The notes beneath the pieces were generated by a model. It saw only the letters and a list, made by a program, of their open reading frames with translations, had not been told where the DNA came from and ran no database searches. This document shows, piece after piece, positions 5,069 through 5,577 of a stretch of DNA of 5,577 nucleotides (position 1 is its first letter; every line of letters starts with the position of its first letter). The position numbers and the translations under genes were made by a program. Source of the DNA: Thermoplasmata archaeon (GTDB lineage Archaea > Thermoplasmatota > Thermoplasmata > Thermoplasmatales > Aciduliprofundaceae); the NCBI GenBank assembly GCA_021160945.1, contig JAGHBQ010000139.1, positions 1-5,577 of the forward strand. Direction: 5' to 3'.

Positions 5069-5577
5069 ATGAATCTTCTCAGGAGATTTTCAGGAGAGCT
5101 TCTCTTTTTTGAGACGGAAGATCATCTCAAAACCTCCGGATTTCTTATGAGTTCTGGAAAAAATGATGTTGTTGTATTTCTCCATGGAATGGGTGGAAAT
5201 TTCTACAAAGACGGCTTTTTATATGGTGCTCAGGAATTGCTAAAGAGAGGTATATCTTTCTTCACTTTTAACAATAGAGGGGCAGAGGTAGTGAAGGATT
5301 TTAGAGATACAGAGGGGAAGCATCATTTAATAGGTACTGCTCTGGAAAAATTTAAAGATACAGTAAAAGATATTCGTGGAACCCTCACTCTTCTTCAGAA
5401 TCTTGGATACAAGAGGATGCATCTTATGGGTCATAGCACAGGATGCCAAAAAATTTTGTACTACGCTCATAACACAAAAGATGAGAGGATAAAAACGCTT
5501 ATTCATCTCTCTCCTGCAGAAGATTATGAAATATGGAAAAATTCTTTAGGAGATGAATTTGAGAAAATATTGAATAC
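5069..5577 (+). CDS. Alpha/beta hydrolase, DUF1749-like (3' end beyond window)
   Basis: The first 169 residues of a serine alpha/beta hydrolase are visible, and the frame is open to the window end. VVVFLHGMGGNFY at 34-46 is the first core strand plus the His-Gly oxyanion loop. The nucleophile elbow is LMGHSTGCQKILYY at 119-132, with Ser123 as the likely nucleophile. HLSPAEDYE at 146-154 follows the next core strand. The Gly-His-Ser-Thr-Gly-Cys/Ser-Gln pattern and the long cap-like insert recall DUF1749 proteins, known mainly from fungi, but this is a family-level impression. The catalytic His, and probably the Asp, lie beyond the window. There is no signal peptide, so it should be cytoplasmic. 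Substrate is unknown. It starts 23 nt after rps27ae with no convincing TATA box or Shine-Dalgarno site, so it may depend on read-through from the ribosomal cluster or be leaderless from a weak promoter. Confidence 0.85.
   Translation, partial: MNLLRRFSGELLFFETEDHLKTSGFLMSSGKNDVVVFLHGMGGNFYKDGFLYGAQELLKRGISFFTFNNRGAEVVKDFRDTEGKHHLIGTALEKFKDTVKDIRGTLTLLQNLGYKRMHLMGHSTGCQKILYYAHNTKDERIKTLIHLSPAEDYEIWKNSLGDEFEKILN

Noticed and set aside
5105..5110. T6 run considered as the terminator of the ribosomal cluster
   Set aside because: It lies inside the hydrolase coding frame (Phe-Phe codons), and a termination site there would cut that gene.

Overview
This window reads as archaeal chromosome. It carries an archaeal-type FtsZ, RNA polymerase subunit Rpo7, the two-cysteine-pair elongation factor Spt4, and ribosomal proteins S24e and S27ae, which occur in archaea and eukaryotes but not in bacteria. 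It also has archaeal TATA boxes and Shine-Dalgarno sites that pair with a 16S tail of the AUCACCUCC type. Arginine is mostly AGA/AGG, isoleucine uses many ATA codons, and the proteins are rich in Lys and Glu, which fits a thermophile. FtsZ together with this gene order suggests a euryarchaeon. An Aciduliprofundum/DHVE2-like member of Thermoplasmatota is my best guess, from general resemblance and not from a search.

All genes lie on the + strand and are packed tightly. Three transcription groups can be proposed. (1) Bases 8-1766: ftsZ, overlapped by 14 nt by an unrecognised multi-pass membrane protein with a five-proline C-terminus. (2) Bases 1814-3268: rtcB, the 3'-5' RNA ligase, behind its own TATA box with a very short leader. 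(3) Bases 3314-5045: rpo7, spt4, a GTP-dependent dephospho-CoA kinase, rps24e and rps27ae, behind a TATA box placed so that rpo7 should be leaderless. The inner genes overlap or nearly touch, and most have good Shine-Dalgarno sites. An alpha/beta hydrolase (5069 onward) follows and is cut by the window end.

Most of the window is conserved housekeeping: cell division, tRNA and RNA repair ligation, transcription, coenzyme A synthesis and translation. I found no CRISPR array, mobile element, RNA gene or defence system. The least explained items are the membrane protein coupled to ftsZ, the hydrolase at the end of the ribosomal cluster, an insertion in the N-terminal domain of Rpo7, and substitutions at usually conserved positions in FtsZ and the kinase. 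No gap between genes exceeds about 50 bases.
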